A stretch of 64,000 nucleotides of DNA from Proteiniclasticum ruminis (lineage in GTDB: Bacteria > Bacillota > Clostridia > Clostridiales > Clostridiaceae), in assembly GCF_900115135.1 (NCBI RefSeq), contig NZ_FOVK01000009.1, positions 37,236 to 101,235 of the forward strand. The letters are read 5' to 3'. The notes under the pieces were generated by a model. It saw only the letters and a list, made by a program, of their open reading frames with translations, was not told where the DNA came from and searched no databases. Below are positions 42,462 to 53,000 of the stretch, piece by piece (position 1 is the stretch's first letter; every line of letters begins with the position of its first letter). Position numbers and translations under genes: made by a program.

Positions 42462-43781
42462 ATGGAAAAAAACTTTAAAGCATCGAGATTTAATGCGCTG
42501 ACAAATACAGAAGAGGATGGTCTCATCCTTTTCAACAGCTATACTGGAGCTCTTGCGGACTTCTCTAAGGATGAAAAAGAAGAAGTCATGGGCTACCTGA
42601 AAAACCAGCCAGGCTTAGAAAGCTCCCCAGTGAAAGAAGCCCTCATTGACCATGGCTTTCTTGTGAAGGAAAGTGCTGATGAAAAAAAGAGAGCAGAATT
42701 TCTTCATCAGTCCCTGCATCGCACCGATATGCTGCATCTCATTCTCATGCCTACCGAGGCCTGCAACTTCAGATGCACTTACTGCTACGAATCCTTTGTC
42801 CGAGGCAGGATGGATGAGAATACCACAGCTGGTGTAAAGGCTCTGGTACGAGAGAGAATAAAAACGCTGAACACACTCCATATCAGCTGGTTCGGCGGAG
42901 AGCCGCTCCTGGAGCTTGATCTCATGGAGGAGCTGACAACAGTCTTCCAGGAAGAAGCAAGAGATCACAACGTATCTTATTCAGCAGACATTTCCACCAA
43001 CGGCTACTTCCTGACAACGGAAGTGTTCCATAAACTGCTGTCCATGGATGTCCGGCAGTTCATGATCACCATAGATGGTGTGGAAGCGGTCCATGACAAG
43101 AGACGGTTCCTCATTGGTGGTGGAAAAACCTTCAGTGAAATCATGGAGAATCTGAAGTCTGCCAAAGAAAGCACTGAAAACTTTGATCTTTCCATCCGTG
43201 TGAACTTCGATGAAGACAACCTGAAGGAGACGGAAGAACTCACCCAGTACCTGAAGGAGCAGTTTGCAGGAGATCCACGTTTCGGGATTCTCTTCCGACC
43301 TGTAGGCAGATGGGGTGGAGAGCATGATGAGGACATTCCCATCTGTTCCCATATCACAGCCAATGAAAAAATGTGGCAGTTCACTGAGAACGCCATTGAT
43401 GAGAAGCTCCATATGAGCAGTATGATTGGCGGTATCATGAACCCTGCGGGCTCCGTCTGCTATGCCGCAAAGCCCAATGCCTTCGTCATTGGAGCCAACG
43501 GCCAGCTCTACAAATGCACCACAGCACTGGATGCTGAGATCAATCATGTGGGAACACTAAACGCCGACGGCACCATGAATCTTGATTACGACAAACTTAT
43601 TTCCTGGGTGACCTCAGGAGAAGAGACGGATCCTGTCTGCCAGAACTGTTTCTACAGACCTGCGTGTCAGGGGAACCACTGCCCCTGGTATAGAGCCCTA
43701 ACAGGTGACAGACCTTGCCCATCAGAGAAAAATAACATCAAGAAAGTTCTGAAGCTCGTTTGGAAGAACAGTCTATTATAA
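42462..43781 (+). CDS. Radical SAM/SPASM peptide-modifying enzyme
   Basis: A 439-residue enzyme. Residues 1-85 form a small domain that may recognise a leader peptide (inference). The radical SAM motif CNFRCTYC at residues 101-108 binds the [4Fe-4S] cluster that cleaves S-adenosylmethionine; SWFGGEPLL and ISTNGYFL are the following family blocks. The C-terminal SPASM region has C-x13-G-x4-C and then CxxC, two further cysteines and a last one in RPCPSE, enough for two auxiliary clusters. Such enzymes make cross-links, epimers or other changes in ribosomal peptides. A 27-codon peptide gene lies 36 nt downstream and is the natural substrate candidate. AGGAGGATACA precedes the ATG, so the start at 42462 is well supported. 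Confidence 0.9.
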   Translation: MEKNFKASRFNALTNTEEDGLILFNSYTGALADFSKDEKEEVMGYLKNQPGLESSPVKEALIDHGFLVKESADEKKRAEFLHQSLHRTDMLHLILMPTEACNFRCTYCYESFVRGRMDENTTAGVKALVRERIKTLNTLHISWFGGEPLLELDLMEELTTVFQEEARDHNVSYSADISTNGYFLTTEVFHKLLSMDVRQFMITIDGVEAVHDKRRFLIGGGKTFSEIMENLKSAKESTENFDLSIRVNFDEDNLKETEELTQYLKEQFAGDPRFGILFRPVGRWGGEHDEDIPICSHITANEKMWQFTENAIDEKLHMSSMIGGIMNPAGSVCYAAKPNAFVIGANGQLYKCTTALDAEINHVGTLNADGTMNLDYDKLISWVTSGEETDPVCQNCFYRPACQGNHCPWYRALTGDRPCPSEKNNIKKVLKLVWKNSLL

Positions 43782-43817
43782 TAATACCTATACCCTTTTG
43801 AAAGGAGGTGAGCACCC

Positions 43818-43901
43818 ATGCGTATCGTAAGACCTGCAGTATCCCCAAACAAGGTAACTTCCGGAAGAATCCTGAAGGCTGCTCCTGGAAACCTGAAATA
43901 A
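43818..43901 (+). CDS. Candidate precursor peptide, 27 aa, cysteine-free and cationic
   Basis: This short gene has one of the best ribosome binding sites in the window (AAAGGAGGTG, 8 nt before the ATG) and is followed 14 nt later by a strong terminator, so it closes the transcript of the radical SAM gene. The product starts MRIVRPAVSPNKV and ends LKAAPGNLK. It has three Arg, three Lys, three Pro and no acidic, aromatic or cysteine residue, net charge about +6. Most known SPASM substrates carry Cys, Trp or Tyr at the modified site; here only epimerisation, C-C or C-N bonds at Arg, Lys, Asn, Ser/Thr or Val/Ile seem possible. No transporter or protease is adjacent. The role as substrate is inferred. 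Confidence 0.7.
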   Translation: MRIVRPAVSPNKVTSGRILKAAPGNLK

Positions 43902-43915
43902 GGATCCATCATCAT

Positions 43916-43948
43916 AAGAAGTATTCCTCTGGGAATGCTTCTTTTTTT
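43916..43948 (+). terminator. Terminator after the precursor peptide gene
   Basis: A 12-bp stem (43916-43927 with 43932-43943, one G-T pair) with a 4-nt loop runs into seven T residues. Confidence 0.88.
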
Positions 43949-44023
43949 GTTTCGTGTAAATAAAATCTTTATCCACATGATTTTTGCATGATTCCACAGA
44001 CTGGACTTGGGTCCTGTGTATAA

Positions 44024-44068
44024 CAAAAAGAGAGATCCTGCAAAGGCCAAAACCTTTCAGATCTCTCC
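44024..44068 (-). terminator. Terminator after the DUF4317 gene
   Basis: On the minus strand GAGAGATC pairs with GATCTCTC with inner extension, and TTTTTG follows. Confidence 0.8.
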
Positions 44069-44096
44069 ATTTCTCATTCTCTTCTACTGCCCATTC

Positions 44097-45329
44097 TTAG
44101 AGAAAGCGCTCTTTCTCTCCATTGATCATAGCACCTTCATGATCCTCCAAAGGAATCACCAGGCACTTTTTCCCGTCAATGATCTCTTTTCGGATGGAAG
44201 AGATTTTATCCTCCTTCACTTTCACCACCACTGGGAACTCTTCTTCTGGCGCGTCCACTTTAGCCTTTTCCAGTTCCTCTTTTAAAATGGTGACTTCTTT
44301 CCGAAGATGCTCTTCCTTTCTTCTCTGCTCTTTCTCCTTGAGCACTTTGGCATCCAATAGGCTTTCCGCAAGCGGCAGGTCCACCCCATAATAACTCTCA
44401 TAGGATTTGGCAATCTCCTCAGTGTACTTATCCGGAACTCCACTGTCACGAAGAAGATCCTCCACCTCATCCTGGCGGAGTATCATAGGTTCCACATCCG
44501 CATCGCTGTAGGTGTCCTTAAATTCAAGAAGCCTTCCATGCAGCTGGTCCTGGATCTCCATGAACAGGGTTTCTGCATCCTCTTTTCCATCTTCCAGGGT
44601 CCCCTTCACCATGGCCTGGAACGACTCTTTCTGAAGTGTCGCTGTTTCTTTCATCTTGCAGCCCAAAATCTCTTCCATGAACTCAATATGGGGATCCTTT
44701 GGATTCTTGGTATAATACATCACCCGGTCAATATCTTGGCTCCGGTCAATAAACGCAGGATAGACAAAGCCATGTTTAGGCATATCCACCACCCAGTCCC
44801 GATGACGCGCTTTGATCTTATTCTCATCCTCCATATAGCTGAGGCCGGCATCAGATAAAGAAACAGGACACACAGCACAGAGGACATACTCATAGACTTC
44901 TTCCGATTCATCCACTTTGAGATTGTCTTCTGTCTTGGTGATGACATCATATACATCATGGAAAAGAAGAATGATAAAGTTTCCCACATACTCATAGGTG
45001 TCAATGATTCTCTGATAGAGTTCATCCAGCACATCATCCTTCAGAAGTCTGCTCTTTTTAAGATTCATATAGAACTCCTGATGTCCTTCTTCTTTCTTTT
45101 CCGAATCAAAGCTCAGATCTAAAATATTATTACCGATGCTGCCGCTCAAGACCTTTTTCGCAATCTCCAGATACTTATGAAATTCATCATCCTCAAGATT
45201 CAGGAAGGTCTCCCGGAACTTGGTGACAATGGCTTTTTCTCCATTGACATAGCATCCCGCCATCTTGGTGAAGGTCGCCTGTTCTTTCTTATACCTTTTC
45301 TTGATTTCCAATATGTCTTTTTTTTGCAT
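44097..45329 (-). CDS. DUF4317 family protein
   Basis: A 410-residue soluble protein. The opening QKKDILEIKKRYKKEQATFTKMAGCYVNGEK is the mark of DUF4317, a family found mainly in Clostridia and with no known function. The C-terminal 90 residues contain a predicted coiled coil (KVLKEKEQRRKEEHLRKEVTILKEELEKA), followed by a compact strand-rich end (KCLVIPLEDHEGAMINGEKERFL). No membrane helix or signal peptide is visible. The ATG at 45329 is preferred (GGAG 6 nt before); the frame continues to a GTG at 45350. It is a single-gene unit convergent with the radical SAM locus. Confidence 0.8.
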   Translation of the reverse strand: MQKKDILEIKKRYKKEQATFTKMAGCYVNGEKAIVTKFRETFLNLEDDEFHKYLEIAKKVLSGSIGNNILDLSFDSEKKEEGHQEFYMNLKKSRLLKDDVLDELYQRIIDTYEYVGNFIILLFHDVYDVITKTEDNLKVDESEEVYEYVLCAVCPVSLSDAGLSYMEDENKIKARHRDWVVDMPKHGFVYPAFIDRSQDIDRVMYYTKNPKDPHIEFMEEILGCKMKETATLQKESFQAMVKGTLEDGKEDAETLFMEIQDQLHGRLLEFKDTYSDADVEPMILRQDEVEDLLRDSGVPDKYTEEIAKSYESYYGVDLPLAESLLDAKVLKEKEQRRKEEHLRKEVTILKEELEKAKVDAPEEEFPVVVKVKEDKISSIRKEIIDGKKCLVIPLEDHEGAMINGEKERFL

Positions 45330-45405
45330 TTTGTTCTCCATTTCTTTCACTAAGATCTCATTTCTTCCTTCCCTAATTTAACACATCTAGAGGAAGATAT
45401 CCAAG

Positions 45406-45437
45406 TGAAAAAGAAGCCCTTTTTCACTTGGGCTTCT
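45406..45437 (-). terminator. Terminator after the M18 aminopeptidase gene
   Basis: GAAGCCC pairs with GGGCTTC (45413-45419 with 45430-45436) and the minus strand continues with TTTTTC. An alternative longer stem (CCAAGTGAA with TTCACTTGG) overlaps it. Confidence 0.75.
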
Positions 45438-45449
45438 TTCATCCGATTG

Positions 45450-46826
45450 CTAGTTTTGAAGGAACGCTACATAGCCCTTCTTGGTCTCATAAACATCCGC
45501 TTTACTGACTACTTCCCAAGGGGCATGCATGTTCAGCACGGCTACGCCACAGTCGATGACTTCCATACCATAATGGGCTAGGATATAGGCAATGGTGCCA
45601 CCGCCACCCACATCTACTTTTCCAAGCTCTGCAGTCTGGAAAGATACGTTGTTTTCGTCAAGGATCCTTCTCAGGTCCGCCATATACTCTGGATTGGCAT
45701 CATTGGATCCGCCTTTTCCGCCTGAACCTGTAAACTTGTTGAAGACCATTCCCTTGGAAAGGAATGCGGAATTCTTCTTTTCAAAAGCCTGAGGATAGGT
45801 TGGATCATAGGCTGCACTGACATCAGAAGAAAGCATTCTGGAGTTTGACAGGGTTCTTCTGAGTGTCAGATCCTTGTATTCTCCCATGGCTTCCAAAAGC
45901 TCCGCAACTGTATTTTCAAAGAATCTGGACTGCATACCTGTAGCCCCCACACTGCCGATTTCCTCTTTATCCACCAGCAGGGTGCAGGCGGTTCTTTCAA
46001 CAGATTCCATCTCCAGCATGGCGACAAGTGAAGTGAACGCACAGACTCTGTCATCATGACCATAGGCCATGATCATGCTTCGGTCCAGTCCTGCTTCTCT
46101 TGCTTTCCCTGCAGGAACCACTTCCAGCTCTGCAGAAAGGAAATCCTCTTCTATCATTCCGTATTTGTCAGAAAGGAGATTCAACACTGCCTTCTTTACA
46201 GACTCTTTTTCTTCACCCTTCACCGGTTTATTGCCGATGATGATGTTCAGATCATCCCCTTCAATCACTTTTGCCGCTTTCTTCTCCAGCTGTTCCCTGG
46301 AAAGATGGATGAGAAGATCAGAAATGAATACCACTGGATCCTTTTCCTCTTCTCCAACGACCACATCCACAACGCTTCCGTCCTTCTTCACCACCACGCC
46401 ATGGATGGCCAATGGAATGGTCACCCACTGGTACTTCTTGATGCCGCCATAGTAATGGGTGTCCAGATACGCAAAGTCTGAGTCCTCGTACAGCGGATTC
46501 TGCTTCACGTCCAGTCTAGGAGAATCCACATGGGCTCCTAAAATATTCATCCCTTTTTCCATGGGCTGTGTTCCAATATGGAAAAGCGCAATGGCTTTCT
46601 TCATCCAGGTGGCATAGACTTTATCGCCCGCTTGTAGAGTTCTTCCTTCTGCAAGGACTTCAGCAAGGGACCTATAGCCCTTCTCTCTTGCCATCTCCTC
46701 TGAAACCTTTACCACTTCTCTTTCCGTCTTACCACCATCCAGATAGCTCATATACTCCTTGGAAAGGTTCTCCAGAGCTTCTTCTTCTGTCTTATCATAC
46801 TTCAGCCAGATGTTTTTACGTTCCAT
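45450..46826 (-). CDS. apeA: M18-family metallo-aminopeptidase
   Basis: A 458-residue zinc aminopeptidase of family M18. Seen in order: GAHVDSPRLD (first metal His and Asp), YGHDDRVCAF (bridging Asp), DKEEIGSVGATG (catalytic Glu), SSDVSAAYDP and, near the end, NMHAPWEVVSKADV (last metal His). It would remove N-terminal acidic or hydrophobic residues from peptides in the cytoplasm, and so completes uptake by the Opp system. GGGGGAATTGAT precedes the ATG. All expected metal-binding blocks are present and the length is normal. Confidence 0.92.
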   Translation of the reverse strand: MERKNIWLKYDKTEEEALENLSKEYMSYLDGGKTEREVVKVSEEMAREKGYRSLAEVLAEGRTLQAGDKVYATWMKKAIALFHIGTQPMEKGMNILGAHVDSPRLDVKQNPLYEDSDFAYLDTHYYGGIKKYQWVTIPLAIHGVVVKKDGSVVDVVVGEEEKDPVVFISDLLIHLSREQLEKKAAKVIEGDDLNIIIGNKPVKGEEKESVKKAVLNLLSDKYGMIEEDFLSAELEVVPAGKAREAGLDRSMIMAYGHDDRVCAFTSLVAMLEMESVERTACTLLVDKEEIGSVGATGMQSRFFENTVAELLEAMGEYKDLTLRRTLSNSRMLSSDVSAAYDPTYPQAFEKKNSAFLSKGMVFNKFTGSGGKGGSNDANPEYMADLRRILDENNVSFQTAELGKVDVGGGGTIAYILAHYGMEVIDCGVAVLNMHAPWEVVSKADVYETKKGYVAFLQN

Positions 46827-46980
46827 ATCAATTCCCCCTGATTTTTCATTCAGTTCTCATTATATCATGGGGGATTTTCAATGAAACTACGAAGAAATAC
46901 ACTTTCTTTCAATATCAGCACAAAAGAAGCATGATGAACTGCTCCTCATTGAAAGAACGAGCTCTGATTCGATTACCGAA

Positions 46981-47010
46981 ATAAAGGAGGAGCCAATCAC
47001 AGCTCCTCCT
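46981..47010 (-). terminator. Terminator after the large surface-protein gene
   Basis: A perfect 9-bp stem (46985-46993 with 47002-47010) is followed on the minus strand by TTTAT. Confidence 0.72.
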
Positions 47011-47016
47011 CTCTTC

Positions 47017-50000
47017 TTAGGCGTTCTTTACCAGTTTCTTTTTCTCAAACAGAAATAGCATTGCACCCGCTCCGATAAAGATCATGCCCAGTGGCAATGT
47101 AGTCTTCATGGCATTTTCAGATCCAGTTTTGGGCAGTACGCCTGCTGCCTGGAGATCTTTGTCTGCAATAAAGTAATCACTGTTATGAGTGATGGTAAGT
47201 TCTACATACCCCTCTGCATCTACCTTTATTTTTTTAGCAACGGTTTCCACTTTTTTGGATGCCGCATTGTAGTAATAGGCATACAGATTATTTTTGTCTT
47301 TGCCCTTAAGCCATTGCTCATCAAGCTTTATTCTCACTACTGCTTTTCCTGGCAAGACTCCATTGTCTCTGAAGCTGATGACTAGAACATCTTCCCCTTT
47401 TACCGCCTTTTTAATGGCAGCTGCATTTTTAGATGTGCAGCTTGCGATAGGCGCTATGGTTATTCCTAAGTCGATGTCTTTCACAGTCTTGATGTCTTTT
47501 CCATTGAAAGACCATACCGCATTTTCCGTTTCAAAGACTATGGTCTTATCCTGCCCCTTCAATGCTTCAAAAATGGCCTTGTCGATCTTTTTGTTCTCTC
47601 GTGCATCCACAATCAACGTACCCTTTACTGGGGTTTTTGCAAGAGCTTCCAAGACTTTCTCTGTTTCATTCTTGATGGTCTCAGATGACTGTTCTTTCTC
47701 AGTGAGCTGCTTGATGCCATCTTCAATGTCTGTCACAGCCTCATCAACTTCCTCTTGTCTTGCATAAACATCGTCTAAAAGATTCATGCCTGCTTCAACA
47801 GCATTTTTAAGTATCAATACACTTGCTTCTGTCATCTTGGTCAGGTCTTTTTCTTCAGCTTCTTTGATGATGTTTTCTAGTGCCGTTTTGCTGGTTGCTT
47901 TTTGCACCAGTTTAATCTCACTTCGGTCTCTTACTCGAATTCTGTTGCCTTCAGGATCGATGGAGGAAAGACCAATGGCATGAACGAAATCCCCTTCTTC
48001 GATGTTTGGCATCTCTACCGAGGTTCCAATATATCCATCAATGAAGACTCTAATGGCTGCACCGCTGCGGTCTTCTACCATAATGGACTCCACCACACCT
48101 TCTTTGGATGTGATCTTCCGAACAAGTCCTTCCACTGCAACCAAGAGACCTAAATGATCTGGAACCTCTTTTGTGGTCATCAGCGTAGGCTCTACTTTCA
48201 CCACCGGCTCTTCTATCACCTGCATGGACTCAATGTTCAGCTGATGTTCTCCCTGATAGGAAGAAGTAATACCTGTAATCTGAATCATGGTTCCCGCTTC
48301 ATAATTTCCATCGATGGGGAAGATATTGATTCCACCTGTTTCATCTTGAATATATGCACTGTCAAAGAAGGCTGTAGATCGGTCAAATCCGCTGACATTG
48401 GAAGTTAATCTTCCTTTAATCGTGAACTGAAGACCTTCTTCGGCTTCCTGTACTTCCTTGATGCTGACGATTTCAGGCTCTGGTTTGATCTCATCAATGA
48501 CATTATTGAGAATCTGGAAATTTGCGTTTCTCACAGACTCTTCAATGAGCATTTCTACCGTGACTTCAAAGTTTGAGAAGAAGGTTACACCCGATGCCAG
48601 AAGGAATCCTCCACCAGGAAGTATTTCTTCGGAAACCAGAGCTACTTCGCCCTTCTCTACGACTACCTTATCCTTCTCATAGTCCGGAATATACGCAGAT
48701 CCTGTAAAATTTTCTGTATAATTTGCGCCCCAGGTGCTTTCATATCCTGTAATGATTGGAGTTGCACCGTTCAATAGGACAGGAGCGGAGTTATACGCAT
48801 TGAATGTTTTAGTGGTTTGAGTTAAGATGCCTTTTCCAAACATCGTATCATCATTGAAGTTTTCCTCATCTTTAAATACCAGTCTGTAGGCTTCATTGGA
48901 CTTCTTCTCGTTATCCACAACAATTCCGTCCGCAATTCTAGCCTTGGCGCCAATGGCTTCTAGGATTCTATTGGAGATAGCGGCCGCATTGGCATCCCCA
49001 CCAGGATTTCCACGATCGGATTTTGAGGATAAAATGATGTTTCCACCATTCTGTGCAAAGGTTCTGATGGCATCAATCTCTGACTGTGTGTAGTTCTTCA
49101 GCTCTCTGCCAAATCCTTTATATGGCACTGTAAGCATTAATAGTTCAATACCTTCCAGTATCTCGGGAGTAATCACATCATTGACGCGTTTCACCCGGGC
49201 ACCCTTCTCTCCAGCAACCTGGGTAAAGTAGGTGTCATTATTTGCATAGTCTCCAGAAACATAGAAATTGTCATGGGCTGCATCTACTAAGATATCTACA
49301 ACATTTTTGTTATCATAGACATTCAAGGTAATGGATCTTGTGAACGCCATGGTAAGTCCATCCAGCGTCCCTTCCATATTCATGGTTATGGTCTGTTTTC
49401 CGAGTTTTTCCGGCACAAAGTTAAATTCTACTGTACTGGTTGTTCCTTTAGCAATCACTGGAAGACCTGTTGTCAGGGTCTTATAAGGTGCTCCATCCAC
49501 CAGATATTCCATTTTTGTGATCTGGAAATCTTTTTCTTCATAATTGTACATATGAGTGAGAAGTTTTGTGGTTTCACCTTTCACATCCATGGCAGTATCT
49601 TTCGAAAGATCATTGATTCCAACCTGAGTCACAGCTCCGGTCCACACAGGTGCAGTTACTGCGATGTCTCCATCCCCTTGTTCCACCATGATGTAATAGT
49701 AGGAATACTCATTGGGTAGGGTTACTTCCATTTTTCCTGTGTTGGTGTTGATACGTTCTTCATGAACCACCAGGCCACCATTTACCATGATACTGACTTT
49801 ACCAATGACATCCACTGCATCTGGATCGCTGAACTCTACAAGGATATCCAGTTCTTCCAAATCTTCCTCGAATCTTGTACCCATGGGCATGTCATTTGCT
49901 GTATAGAAAATTTCAAAGTTGTTGTCTTCCGTGGAATATACCATCAAGTTCTCAATGGACTCCTGGAAGGAGGGAAGGGTTAAAGCATCTGCAATGACTA

Positions 50001-53000
50001 CCGTTCTTGTGGTATTGGCATCCCCCCACTTGCCTTTATGATTATCTTGCCCATTGGAAGGCGCCACATGCCATCCTTTGTCAAGAGCTTGTGCATAGTA
50101 CTGATAGCTTGGGAAATATCCAGAACCACGTACAGGTCCTTCTCCATTTCCAACTTCAATCAGGTTGATTTTATCATCTACAAGCTTGTCATAATGCGCA
50201 AAGTCTTCGAAGGTTCCAAAGGTTGGACCTGGATGATTAAACTGGGAGAACGTTCCATCCTGGTCTTTCAGCAGTTCATAGTATGCCTTCAAACCAGCTC
50301 CTCCACGGGCACTGAGAACAGAATTGTTTCTGCTGACAAATCCATTGGAGTTGAATGTGTTAATGTGGCCGTACTGACCGCTCCAAGTCATTTCAAATCC
50401 ATAAATAGGCAGAAAATCTTCTGTCTGGTGTTTTTGGAATAGAGACTTGTAATAAGCCCACTTGCTCATGGCTGCATTGACTTCTGACGGGCTTCCTGAA
50501 CTGGCATCATCAAAAGTGCCCAGTTTTGAAGTGGTATCAAAGTAATTGCTATGGTCTGTCAGAGCCAAAAAGTCCACTTGTGCTGCATTTTTGGCATACT
50601 CCAATGCTTGATCCGGAGTGCCTAAACCATCCGAATAATTTGTATGCGCATGCAGCTGTCCGAAGTAAAAATTATAAAGTGGTTCGCCAATATAGAAGCT
50701 CCAAGCATAAGGTTCTGAAGAAATTTCATCTTCCCTGGTAATCACTATTGAAGCCTGAACTCTTCCATCTTCCATGGCTTCCTGAACCGCATAGGTTGCT
50801 TTATTCCCTGAAACGGTCATCTTTACTGGCGCATCTTTGCCTAGGATCAGCATTACGGAAGGGTTTTCTCCTGCATTTTCAAATTCTACCGCAATCACAG
50901 GTTTCTTGTTTTCTCCTGTGGATTCGTTTGCTCCAGGAGATACCGAAAGAATCACTGGCTTGTCTTCTACAGCGATTTCAGCACTTTTCATGGTTTTGTT
51001 GCCATTGACATCTTCAGCTGCAAAATGCAGTGTCATTTTATTTGTGCCTACCAGCATGGTTCCTGGAAGCAATACCTGATAGATGCCTGTGGTCGCATCA
51101 GGTACCATGGTCAGTGGTTCGGAAGTGACTCCATTGATTTCAACACCTACCGACACACTTTTTACTGAAACATTATCCACCACTGTGGCTGAAACCAGAT
51201 AGTCTCTACCGGCCTTAGCTGGCAGATATTCTGGCAGTACAAATTCTGGTCCAACTTCATCCTTCACTACCTGGAAGTCACTGCTGGCATTCATTCTTAA
51301 CTGAACTGTTTCATAATGCATAGATGAAGCAGCATAGACATTTACGGTGTCTCCTTCTTTCACGCCTGAAGGATATGCGGGTCCTTTGTAGATATTGATG
51401 GTTCCAGTGCCATCTGTAATCGGTGTGCTTCCATTCTCTACAAATTTTCCAAGCACAGCGTCTTTGATTACAATATATTCTGAAAGATAGGCTCTTCCAT
51501 TATCCAGAAGCTCTTTTACTTTAACTTCCTGAGGCTCGAAAAGATCTTTCTTCCCCAGCACCTGGATGTCCGTAATCTTGGAAACTTGTGCCACCCCACC
51601 AAAAGCTCCAGTGGTTCCTGTGATTTTTACCACATCTCCAATGACAAACTCATCAATTCTCGTGTATTCATAGACTTGCAGTCCAACTACCTCATCCTGA
51701 ATGACATCCTGTAGTAAAATCGTATTTCCATTATAAATATAAGCAATCTGTCCAACTGTTGTCACAACCTGATTTGCAGGTAAGGCGTACACATCCTGAA
51801 GTGAAGTGGCTCCTGTCAGATCTTCCTCACTGACTGGATCCGGAATGACTTCAAACAGCTTCACATGGGATTTATCCGCAACTCGAAGCTGATAGGTGTC
51901 TTTATACTGCCCCACCACGCCGATGACTTCAACGGTATCTCCGGATGTAATATTTTCAAGTGCGGGCATCTTAAAGATGTTGAAAGTCATCGAGTCTCTT
52001 GAGATCGGTGTGTAATTGCCATTTGTTTCTCCCAAAGTGACTCCTCGAGCAACAATTCGATGGGATTCTAAAGACTCCATCTTTTCTTTATTCTGAAGAT
52101 CGCTCATGGTGAGGAGCACAGGTGCAGGAAGTGCTTTGACAAACCCAGGTGTCACCGCGCCACTTGCAACAGAAAGCTGCTCCATATTGTTGTACATGCC
52201 CCTTTTTCCTGTGGCTACAACTTCCATGCCAAGCTTGAGCTTTGCCGCATCTGCATCTGTGACAAAGAGTACCATGGCGCCTGTGGCATCCTGTACGATG
52301 ATGTTTCTAGAATCAATCATGGTCACGATGGCTTTGATGGTTGCGATTTCATCTTTAGGAAGTGCTCTTGCCTCCTGAATAGAAATAAAATCCACCGTTT
52401 TTACAAGTTTCACATCCTCAGGAAGAACTACTCTCAACTGGTAGTTTGTGAACTGTCCCACCACTGCTGTGACGTCAACAACGTCTCCCTCTGTAATTCC
52501 TGAAAGAGCGGGAACTTTATAGATATTGACACTCTTGCCGTCTTTCGTGAGGGTGGTGTTTCCAGTGGTGTTGATCGCACCAATGGTGGCACCTTGCACA
52601 AAGATTCTCTGAGACTCTACTGCCTCAATCTTTTCGGCATTGGCAAGATCTTCCATTGTCATTTCTTTTGGTTCTGGCTGTGCTTTTACTTCACCTTTAT
52701 AATAATTGCCAGTCTCAACATTGATTTGTTCTAAGCCATTAAATGTGGCTCTTTTCCCTTTAACGGTAAGCTCCATACCAAGAAGGATAGATGCATCAGC
52801 CACGGGAATTCTTGCTACAATCCCAGCAGTCTCATCTTGGATGGTGATGTTCCTGCCTTCTACAAAGGTTACAATCCCCTTAACGGTAACCTCATCAGTA
52901 GCGGCCCGACTTCTTGCAACATCAATGGAAAGAAGAGAAGCTGAACTTGTTACGTCTACCGCTTCTGCAGATATCTTTCCTCCAGGCAGCAAGCCGAAAG

